Shown here piece by piece: positions 10,901 to 22,095 of a stretch of DNA of 64,000 nucleotides. Position 1 is the first letter of the stretch, and every line of letters starts with the position of its first letter. The notes under the pieces were generated by a model. The model searched no databases and was not told the DNA's origin. It was given only the letters and a program-made list of their open reading frames with translations. The stretch comes from Hygrocybe punicea (Eukaryota; Basidiomycota; Agaricomycetes; Agaricales; Hygrophoraceae): contig OY744462.1 of the NCBI GenBank assembly GCA_963556145.1, forward strand, positions 8,524,607-8,588,606, written 5' to 3'. Both the position numbers and the translations under genes were made by a program.

Positions 10901-12279
10901 GAACAATGATATCGTTCACATCTTGTGATTCCCATATTGTCTCTAGTTAATATTTTCAGATTAACCTTCGTCTTTGACAATAAAGACATGTTTTTCAATG
11001 CAACCAATTGACCACATACAGCACACCCACTTTCTTGGAAACATTCAGGTGATGTATCTCTGCACCAGTTGCTGATTATGGTTTCCTTCAATTCAATAGA
11101 TGGAGGAGGAGGAGGAAATAATTGCTCATCTGACTTGTCCAATTCTTCTTTCATTTGAGCCTGAGTTTCTTCTTTGCCGCACTCATTTGTTTCTGTCATT
11201 TTTTGTCTTCTGTACCACTGTTTACACAGGTCTTTATGTGATTTAATATCATGCACATGAAAAATAGAAACATGAGTATCACAAGCTGAACAATTATGCC
11301 TCATTAATGCCACAGATAGATCTTGTCCATGTAATCTTCGTAATGTCTTTGACAAATATATACCATGTATTGTTGTTATTTCACCAATATCCTTCACTGT
11401 CAAATTTGGCAGAAGTTCATGTAAAGGCATTTTAACACATGCATATGTTTTTCTATCTTCATATAAAGTGTTGGCTGTTTGTTCATCAATATGCCCCACA
11501 TATTCGAATAATATGTCAGAATCATGGTTGATATTATTAGACGGTAGCATAAAAGATTGAAGAAAGCTAAACTTGAATGTTGGTATTCGTTTACCACCAC
11601 CAATGTAGTCATATCTATGAACGAAATTTATATATAAAGATTTAAACAAGTGTCCGAATAAATTCAAATTGAACACAATTATGTTTGAACGGCTATGCCG
11701 TATTATGAAACATAGTGTGGTCCACAGCAACGTTGCATGTGATAGAGAACTAGTAATACAATGAAATAAATATGTTTTGAAATCATGTCGTCTCAATAGC
11801 GATCGCATGAGCAATGCTTTGATCATTTTACAACGACATTGGACAGTGATAGGTTTGAGAAGACAATACAAAGCAAAGAGATATTTAGGAGGTAAGAAAT
11901 ATCTTCTGGCATATTGAATAGAACGTATTCGCATTTTGAAGGCGCTATTTTTAAATGTAGTCCAAACGAATAATGGATCGACTGTCAAGTTATCTTTTGT
12001 TTCTTTTGTTATTCCAATGATCTTTACATATAGTGTTGCATTTATTTGCATCAATATTGTTGCATCGCCCTGATCTGGGGCCAACTCATGTTCTATGAGT
12101 TTTCTTTGAAAAACACCCAATTCTTGGGTCAAGGTCGATATCACAGGACATGAAATTGGTTCAGGAGAGATATACATAAGTTTGTCTTGGCATAGTTGTG
12201 GAAACAATGTTGCATTTGCAAGGAAATATAGATAAGTCAAACATGCAATGCAGACACGGATGATGTTGTGGGGATTCAT
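7972..12279 (-). CDS. Helitron Rep half (HUH Y2 nuclease), truncated by a stop
   Basis: N-terminal 1,435 residues of the Helitron replicase. A CxxC zinc-binding module (CAVCGQ near 416, CKPC near 470), like the DUF6570-type module in many fungal Helitron proteins, is followed by a Helitron-like N domain (WFITFAPADINHP near 850). The HUH motif appears as LHLHMLLW near 956. The paired catalytic tyrosines appear as AYITDYITK near 1145. These residues nick and join DNA in rolling-circle transposition. The frame ends at TGA 7,974-7,972, and the same frame continues immediately into the helicase half; intact relatives are single proteins, so this is one gene broken by a nonsense codon. The change fits CGA to TGA. 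A hydrophobic first ~30 residues may be non-native. Confidence 0.9.
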   Translation of the reverse strand: MNPHNIIRVCIACLTYLYFLANATLFPQLCQDKLMYISPEPISCPVISTLTQELGVFQRKLIEHELAPDQGDATILMQINATLYVKIIGITKETKDNLTVDPLFVWTTFKNSAFKMRIRSIQYARRYFLPPKYLFALYCLLKPITVQCRCKMIKALLMRSLLRRHDFKTYLFHCITSSLSHATLLWTTLCFIIRHSRSNIIVFNLNLFGHLFKSLYINFVHRYDYIGGGKRIPTFKFSFLQSFMLPSNNINHDSDILFEYVGHIDEQTANTLYEDRKTYACVKMPLHELLPNLTVKDIGEITTIHGIYLSKTLRRLHGQDLSVALMRHNCSACDTHVSIFHVHDIKSHKDLCKQWYRRQKMTETNECGKEETQAQMKEELDKSDEQLFPPPPPSIELKETIISNWCRDTSPECFQESGCAVCGQLVALKNMSLLSKTKVNLKILTRDNMGITRCERYHCSDPIEDIKGPVLDDTCKWICKPCVLSLNKGQTPKYALANGLWMGRIPAQLQNLTFAEQLLIARVRHNKCIVRVSSGMHKMKANAIMFQNPTPKIYQRLPPTIKELDEVLAFIFTGPARPTPEDMERTPLLVRRRRVSAALEWLKLNHMDYYDLDISYENLAQYPDHGIPVVVAYRPADTNKEPEATSAFDNEVEDGVEDGPCPFVVSGITGENLDITSPKALIARATKHLIDDHGGVLAISHARNPELFFNNPQLYPMMFPCLFPYGLGGISSIDNDVLSISDMMHKRHLLMYHDKRFQTDPYFPLIAFNQEQIKDSTTGGYLLTNKHNFNDIANRLMNINTAVLDDLSKRLSRGDRVKPDTSEEKACYKLISDLDHVAGQVKGSITNKKYMRNEIWSLISYIGAPTWFITFAPADINHPLCLYYADNKEKFYPKLRLPQDCYKLIANNPVAGARFFHFTTEMFIKHILGINESHPGLYGNTSGYYATVEEQGRLTLHLHMLLWIKGCLTPQEIRDKIMGENSDFQKRLVEYLESLCVGQFMTGSKDEVSQKMEQTMSKPEYQPPTCVMPDPPSYNCSMNCQYHNKRSTWWQRFQDVVDDLLLRLNVHNRHDGKKKPYCLNSKGECKRRFPRDIFQQTFVEPNTGALNLKHGEPWMNTVTPEVTYMLRCNSDVTSLLSGTAIKAIVAYITDYITKFSLKTYSIFEVIKSIFDKNSEMIGGDLKRKDKVRKLFTQIVNSLTSKMEIGAPMASLYVLGNPDHYTSHKFVPFFWRSYVKEVISAWSDEEIPNICEDQNNAQKVVIGKNNGAYIGLSKVNNYMFRPALYDNVSLYDWIRLATMEPKKRRTKTKTKRARKEPVQNQIFDNLGCDDLSDSCTEPTNVDYSSDDNLSDVVDNDILMEIDEIPKPDSLSRHAGTEIADKTNEVDLNKLTKFENDYTLHSNHPQYLTHHAKMKGNDPFIVPNFIPNTLPRADRGD

Positions 12280-13367
12280 GAGGATTTGTGACAGTAAGAG
12301 GAAACACCGCCCATTTAACTAGTCAAGTGGTTCGGATCATGAATAACAATTAACACAATGGGATTGATCATATGACATTATATTATTTGTAAGCTTTTCC
12401 CAAAACACCATAAGGCGTGCCTGAATCTTTAGAAATCTGTGTTTACTTTTTTTATTCCATTCTATGTTCCTGTGACATGCCTTGATACAGGCCAAAAATG
12501 CATCTGTATCATGAATAGCTGCCTTACGATCTTATTAGGGGTCTGGCTGACAAGACATTGATCAAACCGACTGAGAAGAACAATGGTACCCCCTTTTAAG
12601 ATATTTTGTGGATTTAATCTTCAGAGTCTCAGTGATATTTATTTCTGGCTTGCTCAACAGACAAAACAGGTATTGAAGTTGAACAACCAGGCTGTTTGAC
12701 AACTGTGCATATTTGACAATTGCTTGGTAATTCATGGAAATTATCATTGTTCTTCATCCTTGTCAGAAATACATTGTCATTTTTATGGAGCTGTACGTAT
12801 CATTCCCACACAAGTATACTGTATTATTCTGGTACCAAAGAGTCATAGCTCCCCTTGGAGTGACAGTTATATCTTCCACTACAAGAGGGGGTTTTGTTAC
12901 TCTTGTATCATTGTATCCTCATTTAATAGGTCCATAAAGTTCGTGATTCTGGTTTCTTACATATATTCAATTTGAATTTTCATTAGCCCGAATGAGAGTC
13001 ATCTCAGGTTGTCCTTCTCAAGTTGAGTGTGTAGGTGGTTGTACAACTGAACTGAAAGTAATGCATTCACCAGGATATATTTTAGACAAACAGATTTTCA
13101 GTCAACAAGATTGATGCCTTATGCTGTATCTATGCTCACTATCATGCTCAATTCTTATGGTCATAGGACAGTAACACAAACCATTTTTAACGGAGCAAAA
13201 AGAAATACATATATAGAAACTGTACAAATGTTAATAGTAGCGATGTATGAGGAGGACATTTGAGGGCACAGATTGTCACCAAGTTTCCAGAAATCAACGA
13301 CTGGGATACAGTTTTTTTAGTCAAATATAATGAATACTCCACAAAAGAAGGACTTACTCCTCCAAAA
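12280..13367. other. Helitron interior without supported gene
   Basis: This AT-rich stretch lies between the replicase start and the 3' end of the first cargo gene. Short frames (12,562-12,747 minus, 12,724-12,975 plus) overlap antisense and have no recognisable content. It presumably includes the replicase promoter, but no convincing TATA element could be fixed. Confidence 0.5.
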
Positions 13368-15291
13368 TTAAGGCCCGGGATCAAGTTTGGATGTCGATGG
13401 CTTGGGAGATGAAGGCCTCGTTTGGCTTGGAGTAATGGAGAGTAGGATTTCGGGTGGAACGATGTTGCTCCAATCCACATCCATTGATGAAGCGCTGGGC
13501 TCTGCAGGGGTCGATGACTGGTGGCGTGACGATGCACGCGTATTGGGACGGAATCCTAGGACATGGAGAAGATCAGAATTGGAATATATACAGCCTATGA
13601 TGTAATGTTGAAATACATACCCGGAGTCGGAGACTTCTTCGGTGGCTTCACCAGGTTGAGTTTCTCTACGATAATGCCCGCTTGCTCCGAAGCAACATCC
13701 AATTTCCTCCTCTTTGCCATCTCGCCATCCTCGTGACCATCGCTGGGAGACATCTTTTCAGGTTCGGGAGATCCGTCATCGTTGTCCATGGTTATATCAT
13801 TATCAACATCCAACAACCCCGCCCACTCTGGTCCTAAAATGTCCAACTTCGCGGATTCCGGTGCCACAACATCCGGCTCGGGGGCGATGGGTGGCTTAAT
13901 CTCCATTGTCAATTTCTCCGATGCCGATTGCCGGGTTGTGCGCGACGACCCAATTTCAACAGCGACTGCGAGATGTCAGTGCATTAATCATAACAAGGTG
14001 AGCAACGTACGCATTTGGGCCTTAGACCGCTTCTTCTTTACCGGGGCTACGTCCTCCTCCATCTTTATGTCGTCTATACATGAATAAATGTGTTGGATCA
14101 TCGTTTTGATATTCGGAATTCAATAACTCACCCTCATCGTCGTCCTCGGCTTTGGACTTGATTGTGCGCTCTGTCATGATGAAGGGTTTGCATGTATGAC
14201 AATCACAGACAATGAAAGTACTTACTGGACTTGGGCTTGGGCTTGGGCTTCTTTTTGTCCTTCTCGGACGAATTGTCTGCGCCACCTGAATATTCAATAG
14301 ATCTATACACCACTATGGTTGAAAATTTGTACAAACCAGCAGAAGATGCCTTCTGTTTTTTGACCGATTTTGACTTGGCTTTGCCCTTGCCCTTGCCCTG
14401 GGCAACTGGCTCCTCTGCAAATGTACTATATCATTAGCACAATCACACATGTAATTCTAGATCACACCTTCATCATCATCTGCCACATCAGAATCGACGA
14501 GGACACTATGTCCTTTACACCAAGCAATAACATGACCGATGATCTCGAGCTTTGTGGCATCCGGAAGCCCACCGAATGACCAATTTGCCAAGGTTCCGCT
14601 GTGCCATGCTGGCACGGATTCGTCGTATTTTGCCCAATCTATGATGCCAGACGTGAGAATTCATTTGGCCATAAATACATATATACTTACCTAGATCCTC
14701 GGGCTTGATCTCGGTGTTCACAGCGCCATGTTGAATCAAAGCCGATGGAGAATGTTTCCCAACATAAAATTCTTTCAGGAGCCAATCATCGAAGATCTTG
14801 CTTCGCCAGTCACGGGTAACCTCGTTTGCCCGTTTCGCCACCAAGACTTCTGCCCAAATTTCGTCCATGATGGTGTCGGTATACTTGAGGTAATCCCGAA
14901 GTGAATCGGTCCCTTCCTTATCATTTTTGACGTAGTCCGGCGAGTAGTTGGGTGCCTTGTTGTATGCGATGGCTGCTGTCGCGTAGATGTACATATCCAT
15001 TTGATAAATCAAGCGACGGAGCGGTTCCTCGTATCGTTCGGGGATTTCGCGCCATAACTCACCTCGGGCGGTGGCATCGTGGGGGTGTGTCTTCAGTACA
15101 TAGAGATTACGAGAAAATACGGGAATGGTGCCGGATTCCTTGTTGGGTGCCGGAATCTTGGGCGGGACCATGTACTGGATTTGGAAGATGCGATGTAGCT
15201 CCTGCAGCTTTTTGGGCGGCGCATCAGGCCAGTACTTGAAGGCGGCGGGATTGACAGCGGGAGTCGAGGTTTTGACGACTGGCAAGGACAT
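13368..15291 (-). CDS. Helitron cargo gene A: unknown fungal protein, basic/acidic low-complexity tail
   Basis: Start ATG at 15,291, stop TAA at 13,370-13,368. The first exon (to about 14,692) encodes ~200 residues of globular-looking sequence (FKYWPDAPPKKLQELHRIFQ near residue 17; WRSKIFDDWLLKEFYVG near 165). Its intron starts GTAAGTATATATG and ends CATCATAG. Several short exons follow, rich in K, P, E and D (stretches such as GKGKGKAKSKS and KKKPKPKPKS). The last begins after CCTAG near 13,558 and encodes an S/P-rich end. No family was recognised; the tail suggests a nuclear, disordered region. The gene is divergent from cargo gene B, sharing an ~840-bp spacer. Splice sites are consistent throughout, so it appears to be an intact captured gene. 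Confidence 0.75.
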
Positions 15292-16133
15292 GGTAGATGA
15301 AATAAAAGTTTTTTGGTCGACGTGTGAGGCGATTTGAGAGCAAAAGAAAAGGGCGGATTTATTACTCAACGCTCCAGACTATGAATACAGATGTCACGAC
15401 CACGTGACCAGATCAATCGCCACATGTTCGACCTCATGTTCGGCTTCTTTGCATGCATAAACAACAGATCTATTTATTTATGTTTTTGATGTGGCTCGAG
15501 CTTAGAAGTTGTCCAAAGCTAGTAATTGCACGCAGAAAACCGACATGTGCAGCGTATGGAATATTTTTCAGTTGGTAAGGCAATAAATCGAGTTAATTCG
15601 TTCGATGAATATTCACGGACTGGTCCGTTGACGGAAAAGCACAACAAGTCTGACTTGTTGGATGGATGTAGAAGGCCTAGATATACTACAACAAACATGT
15701 TGTTGGGTGTGTTCGGTCACCGGACATGTTTGGTGGATGTCAATGTACGACTAGATATACTACACCGAACACATCGAACATGTTCGGTGTGTTCGGTGGA
15801 GATGTTCGGTGGATGTCAACCAATGGTTGTGACTGGATATACCACACCGAACACATCGAACATGTTCGGTGTGTTCGGTGGATATTGCTCTTTCAAGACA
15901 TTTAAATGATTACATTGCTGATCAACGTGTTTGGCACGTGTTCGTTGTTTTATCATTGCCACTCTTGTCAGGTGACATAATTCCGACGTCTTATAATTAG
16001 AAGGTTTGTGGAATCGTCACCACCCGCTATCAACCACCCTGAAAGTAATCAATCATTAAGGTATTGATGTATTAATGATATCTGTGTCTGTTCCTCATAC
16101 CATCCATCCGAAATCCTGCCTAGGTCCACAAAC
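15292..16133. promoter_or_regulatory. Divergent spacer between cargo genes A and B with two 36-bp palindromes
   Basis: Two near-perfect 36-bp palindromes lie at 15,763-15,798 and 15,845-15,880. Each has arms CACCGAACACA-T-CGAAC and GTTCGGTGTGTTCGGTG with one mismatch. Extra half-units (TGTTCGGT, TTCGGTGGA) lie around 15,708-15,725 and 15,805-15,812. A related cluster occurs at 22,733-22,783. Symmetric repeated sites between divergent genes suggest binding by a dimeric DNA-binding protein; this is inference. A direct role in Helitron biology is equally possible. Confidence 0.55.
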
Positions 16134-17956
16134 ATGCCATATAAGAAGGAACTTGGTTATGAACTTTGCATGCACATCTGCCCTGGTCGAAAATGCGACT
16201 CTCCAAAAACGAAATGTCTTTTGTGGAAGAAGGAAGGCAACTCCTGCCAAAGACATGTCGGATCCGCACACCAACATCCCAAATGCGTTTCGTCTGGAAT
16301 TTGTCCGCAGTCGGTATGTCTTGGTCGCAACATACGTGAAAATTCGCAGGGTGTCCGCAATGCGACGGCCGCGGAACTCGATCTCCTTCCACGCAAAAGG
16401 CTATCATCCGACTCTGAGATGGAAACATCATCTGACTGTGAAACGGAACCGCCAACCACCGTAAGCAACAATGAACGCCGTATAACCACATTAAGCAACA
16501 ATGACGGCCGTGTTTTCAAAATCCTTTTTATCCTTGACCCAACAACTCGTATCGCGAGCAAAGCCGCAGCCATTAACGATCTTGCATTCGTCACCACGAC
16601 CATATCCGACATCGAACTCGATACCATTGCCCATCTTGATGGTTACGTCCATATCATCAAGTCATACAAGAGTCGCTATTCAGCATGTATTCAAGAATGG
16701 GTAATGTCTATTGTTTAATTTGTGGATTGTTGATACTGAAACGTATTTCACAACAAACAGGTTTATATCGGAATGCGACTACATCATGAGGATGGAGCCC
16801 GGCGCTTCAATGTCAAATACATATTTTGGCCTGAGTTCCTTCATGCAATACTTCGCCATCAAGACAAAGGCGATACGTGGCAAAAGTTCGCATCGGCAGA
16901 TTGTGTATTTGGTGGTGTGGATATGGGAATGTCATACATGTAAGATTGACATCGCTTTAATTAATTCTGCTCCGTTTTCGCTGCATTATACTGATGTCTT
17001 GACAGCGGTAACCAATACGGATTGACACTGGAAAATGTGTCGATTTTCATGACTGGCATGGACGAACTCTGTCGAACGGCACACATCTGGCCGCCTCCGA
17101 AGCAGATGAACACAGTCCATTCAAAATGGATACAAAATCAAAACTTGCTTCATGTCGCTTTGAATGTAACGCATACGATACGCCCTCAAGCAAAATTATT
17201 AAATGATGGCGACCAATTCCCACCAAATATTGTCTTGAAACGGACACACAGCGACACCGGTCATCAAGTCCTATTACCTGGCGACGCCAAGCGAAATTGG
17301 GAATACATGCGCAATAACTGTGAGGTTCCAGGTTCACGTTGGTTTGGGCAAACGTACATCGAACCACTGAGTAAGATGGGCGAATGGCGTGTGTTTCTAG
17401 TTGGTGGAAAGGTCGTGTATACAGTGCACACCCTGTACAACAAGGAAAGCAAGTCCTGGAAGTGGGATATCGTCTCAAGTTTCTATACCTTGGATGAGTT
17501 AAGGTGAGTGCCCTTCATTTTCACTTGTCATTTCATATGTATGATTGTCTTAACTTTGTCAGAATATTTCAAACGCAGGGGACTCTATTGAAGACGGTGG
17601 CGTGCAATCCGGACAGGGGCGCCATTTCTATTCGAGAGCAAGGCAGAAACGAGTTCTTCGACTTTGTCCAAAAGACCTATGAAGGGCTTTATGCGATAGA
17701 GTCCAATATGGTTGGTGGAAAACCATCGATGAGTGTTTTTTGCCGTATGGACATATCGCTCATTGTGGATTCCAAAACGGATACTGTGTCCTATTTCGTG
17801 AACGAGGTGGAACGTTATCACACATGCAGCCTCTGGTCGAACATGAAGTCAGGTCCGAAATCCGTTCGAGCACCCATTGGCTCATTAGCAGACACTTTTG
17901 CAGGGGTTTTCTATAAATGGTTGATTGACATCAAAGGTCCATACTCATATTTGTAA
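16134..17956 (+). CDS. Helitron cargo gene B: ATP-grasp-like protein with Cys-rich N-terminus
   Basis: The gene has about four introns (exons near 16,134-16,700, 16,762-16,940, 17,006-17,504 and 17,563-17,956). The first ~70 residues carry many Cys and His (HICPGRKC, CLLWKKEGNSC, CVSSGICPQSVC), suggesting a zinc-binding module. The C-terminal half shows an ATP-grasp-like pattern: PNIVLKRTHSDTG, then QTYIEPLSKMGEWRVFLVGG, then FCRMDISLI and YFVNEVER, which would be the metal-binding Asp and Asn/Glu region. A partial paralogue at 63,280-64,000 preserves the same blocks (KRGFSETGNHVLMPGD, MGEFRVFFV, FCRLDVGLL). The substrate is unknown; ATP-grasp enzymes join a carboxylate to a nucleophile using ATP. 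The assignment rests on motif pattern only. Confidence 0.75.
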
Positions 17957-18043
17957 TATTATCTGTACAGTCAATGGATCGGTTCGCGTTTATTTCACAA
18001 AACAGACATAAGATACAAATATAAATGATGCTAAGTGGAGCAA

Positions 18044-20091
18044 TCATTTCGGCACTCCCAAGACCATGACCCATTGCACATTGAGTGAAATGCTCTTCAT
18101 CATGTCATCTACACGCTTGAATGTATTGATGGTGTGTCCAACAACGACACAGGATCCTGCAGGGATATTGTGCGGGAAGATGGGTAGTTGCTGGAGCGAT
18201 ATGAGAGTGGACGTGAAGTCCGCTTTGACTTTGCGTGCATCATAGATGGGCACTGACAACACATACTTAAGATATCAATTTATATTAGACGACCGGATGC
18301 TTACCAATATCGTAAAATGATAGAGCGGCCTTATGATAAGATGGAGTGGGTCGACGAGTGAATGGACTAAGTTGTACATTTTTGGATGTCGATGCCTCTA
18401 TGAAAATCGATTAGGAATTACAACTAAAAATGATTAATGCACAAACTGGGAGATGTATCCATTCCACTTGCTGTGGTCGTTGAGAAGGACACATAGTCCT
18501 TATACAGTTGGGCCCGAAATTCGGACTCGCGAATCACCATTCCAATAGCACCAACATATCGCTCCCATTCCCCTTGAAGTAGTGCACCCTGTATAACCTT
18601 GACCGGCTTTGTATTGCCACCAATCTTGGGCTCATCGAGAAAGCAGGACTCCACTATGATGACCGATGTAAAGATCGTCGGCATTCCACCTCCGACTGCA
18701 TGAAAGAAGTTGCGACCAAATGCACCAGTGGAGATATGGGCAGGGTTATCACGAGAGAGATTAGAGTACCTCCCAGATCTATCAAATGTAATGGCGGAAA
18801 CCAATAACCTATATTATATCCAATGAATCGACCAAATTGACCTCAAATTGCTGTTCAAATAACGTACTTTCTGTTGATCTTGTAGATGTCAGTGATGATA
18901 TCACTGAACTGTGGGTTGCCATTCCCAATTGCACTGGACCAGGATACCATTGCTGCTGCCCTGAATGGTTATGAGTAAATGACAAGGGTATAAATGCAAT
19001 TGCATACTTGATATTGACACAGTCTTGGTAGGTGTCAACAAGTTGAGGATCCCTCGTGCCAATATCGGACTCATCAACGTTCGGAGATGGTAAGCTAGAT
19101 TCACGACATCTACATCAAACACCACGGTGTAATAAGATCCAACACACCTGGTGATCTGCGTCAGTGCATAGGTCAGATCTCCTTCATCGCCACTGGAGCC
19201 TTTATCATCGTCGGTATCATCGAGCATGATGGCCTTCGTGGACTTCGACTTCTTGGATGGAGTATTAGAAACGCTGTTACAATTAATGAATGAGAATATT
19301 CATATCGGCACGTAAAATACACACGAAATTGGCTTATCGGGGTTCTTCATCAAGGCTACATTGCGACGATGCCTAAACAGTCAAACGATTTGTTTGAACA
19401 AATGGATATGTCTATGATAACCGAACAACTCACTTAGAACCGTAATCCTCTTCCTCTTCCTCTTCCTCCTCTTCCTCACCGTCTCGTGATTGATTAGATG
19501 CAGCTTTCAATTTCTTGGTGGGGGAAGGCGTTTTACTATAGATAACCTGTCAATGATGAGACAATACCTATGAAAAATATTTACACATTGTCGTCATTGT
19601 CGGTGACATTGGGAGATGACATTTGACGTTTCTTTCCACTGTAACAGATTGATATCATGGTGGATATATTTGATATTGAAACACTAACACGTCTTTAACG
19701 TTGCGAAACTTGACGGAATGCCTAGGAGGATATTGATATTTGTTAACTCATATTGGATAACAATGATATGTGATTATAGATACCTTGTGAGCGTTGACGG
19801 TGCCATTACACTGCCAGTGCTTTGAATACTGACGGCATCATCATTAGCATCGGACAAAGCCACACTGTCCATTGGTCAAAAATAGATAACGATTAAAACG
19901 ATGACACATACATATCATCATCAGCCCAAGTCTTGATGACCTTCTTCCGCTTCTCGATTGTTGCAGAAGGCCGTCTTTAGTGCATGCAATAGAAACTTCA
20001 GTTATACCGAGTAAAATAGGGATGCATACATGGTGGCCTTGGATTTTGCTTTCGAGTTTGATTTCGTGGCGGTGGACTTCTTGGGAGGCAT
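18044..20091 (-). CDS. Helitron cargo gene C: unknown protein with basic/acidic N-terminus
   Basis: Start ATG at 20,091 (MPPKKSTATKSNSKAK), stop TGA at 18,044. There are about nine short exons. The N-terminal half is Lys/Ser-rich with an acidic run (EEEEEEEEEED near 19,455), typical of disordered nuclear proteins. The C-terminal half is more ordered: YYTVVFDVDVVNLAYHLRTL (19,080-19,140), GRNFFHAVGGGMPTIFTSVI (near 18,670-18,710), and a final exon with IFPHNIPAGSCVVVGHTIN (near 18,130). No family was recognised. It is convergent with gene B (88 bp apart) and divergent from gene D. Introns have regular GT..AG ends and no disabling change was noticed. Confidence 0.7.
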
Positions 20092-20753
20092 TGGAGAGCG
20101 GTAAAAGTTGATGGAATAGTGGATATCATCTCCACTCACGCTTTAAATCACTCAAAAACAATAAGCTATGAATTTAAGATGAATCGGTGAATCCAAAACT
20201 TCAACAATAACATCAGAGGATCCACCATTGGCACATGCTCATATACCAAACGAGGCTTCTTGGGCCATGTACTCCATGCAAAGCGCAAAGGTATGCATGA
20301 AAAATGGATGACTGTCCACATGATATTTGCCACAAGTTTATACTGGTAGATTTCATGAATTGTTGACAAATTCAATTAAAGTTAGGAATGGAGACTAAAC
20401 AAAAAGGGGTATTCATATAACAAAAATGCATAATGCCAAATTAAGAAACATGGGGTATACTAACGGATATTGATGCATAATGGATAGGGGCTAATTTTAA
20501 TGCTGTGCACACATATACTGTGATGCAGAATTAATGCGGAAAAGCTGGAGTACATGCTTGACTATACCATATCCAAACCAGACAGCTGACAACCAACATT
20601 ATGTGGTGCATTTGAAAGACATGGAAAGGATCCGTATTATGCAAAATGACGCAAACTTCAATATTGAAGAATGCAATACAAAAACAAAAGCAAAACGGAT
20701 CCTGAAAGCTATCATCACATGGACATCAAAAGCCAATATGGATATGATCGGTG

Positions 20754-22009
20754 ATGGCGGAAGATATAATCCATGAAGTGGACGAAATTGTGCCACGCAA
20801 TATACATCTCACCACTGCTTTGTACGTGATGGACAACTATTACAACTTCAAGGGTGCATGTTAGCAATATCCACCATATATATACTGGCTAGTATTTGAC
20901 ACCAAATTGACAGCTGAACATCTGCAGGAAATCATATCTGCACGCTTAGACGATGATGAAAGTCAGCTTGCGAAGGCCACAAACGTAAGTCATTGGATTT
21001 GAAAAGGTATATCATATTGACCGCATTGCCAGATTGCAAATGTCAATATTGTGCATGTTGACTCTCCAAATTGCTGGAAGTTTACACTTCCAACCAATGA
21101 TGAATCCGAACATCAAGAATTGGTATTAAGTTTGCAAGCGATTTTGGTGGCGAAAGATCTTCCACCCATAACAACCAGGTATGTGCTAAATTCGTATCAA
21201 TTCCTTGAATACCATTCTGATGAATCACTGCAATAGTCAACCAGAACGCCGAACGCCCTTCATACGTCAAAGCATAGTCGTAACTGGCCTTGATACAACG
21301 GGCTTTCAATCCTATATCGATAACCTTCGGATTCTGCACCAGAAACTGGCTCGTCAATTTCCTGACAAAGCAATGCAAGCTTTTACGCCTTCTACATACA
21401 TGGATTACATGGCACTCGCAATAGGAACCCGATATTTCACTGATCGCCGACATGACAACACTTCCTCTCACATTCCATTCGAGTATGTCATCGATCCAAA
21501 AGGCATATTAACCTCACTTGCGAATTCCCGCTACTTTCATGGCCAGGACAATTGCGTACTTTATTACAAGTTGAAGTCTGATAGAAATCGACATTGGTGA
21601 GTGACGATGAATTGGGATCACATCCCTACTGATGGAAATATTTATTAGCTTCATTCCAACAAACCCAACTTGCTTTAGAATCGGTGATATAGTGGAGGTT
21701 CAGTTTACAATATCGGCAGTTCCGGTAAAGAAGGATAAATTCAAGATGATTCTGAATCTACGGTCATTGGCACTAGTAGACAGTGACTTCACAGAGGTAA
21801 CACTTTAATACATCAAGAATTAAACGAATACTGATGTATATTCTCAGGAAGCAACTATGATTCGCAACAAGACAGCTTTGCCTACACCAACTACACAGCC
21901 CAGAATAGCCATCAAATGGCATGTTGGGTATGTGGAAGAGGGTAATGATGCAGAGGGTGTTGTGGAAACAAGGCAACGCTTCTATAATATGAATATAGAC
22001 CGATGCTAA
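20754..22009 (+). CDS. Helitron cargo gene D: unknown fungal protein
   Basis: Model: ATG at 20,754 (MAEDIIHEVDEIVPRNIHL). Exons then run through 20,898-20,985 (LTAEHLQEIISARLDDDE), 21,033-21,177, 21,237-21,598, 21,651-21,797 and 21,849-22,009, ending YNMNIDRC. Introns of 50-60 bp have GT..AG ends, for example GTAAGTC..TGCCAG at ~20,986-21,032. Conserved-looking blocks are FQSYIDNLRILHQKLARQF and FEYVIDPKGILTSLANSRYF. No catalytic motif was recognised. It is divergent from gene C, and the start could lie further upstream in an unseen exon. The regular exon structure suggests capture from the host rather than decay. Confidence 0.65.
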
Positions 22010-22095
22010 TGTATAATATTGTATGTGTACTCAACCCGTTGATATGTTACAGCTGTTTTGCTATCTGATGGCAGCAACTGCACCTTTTTGAATCG

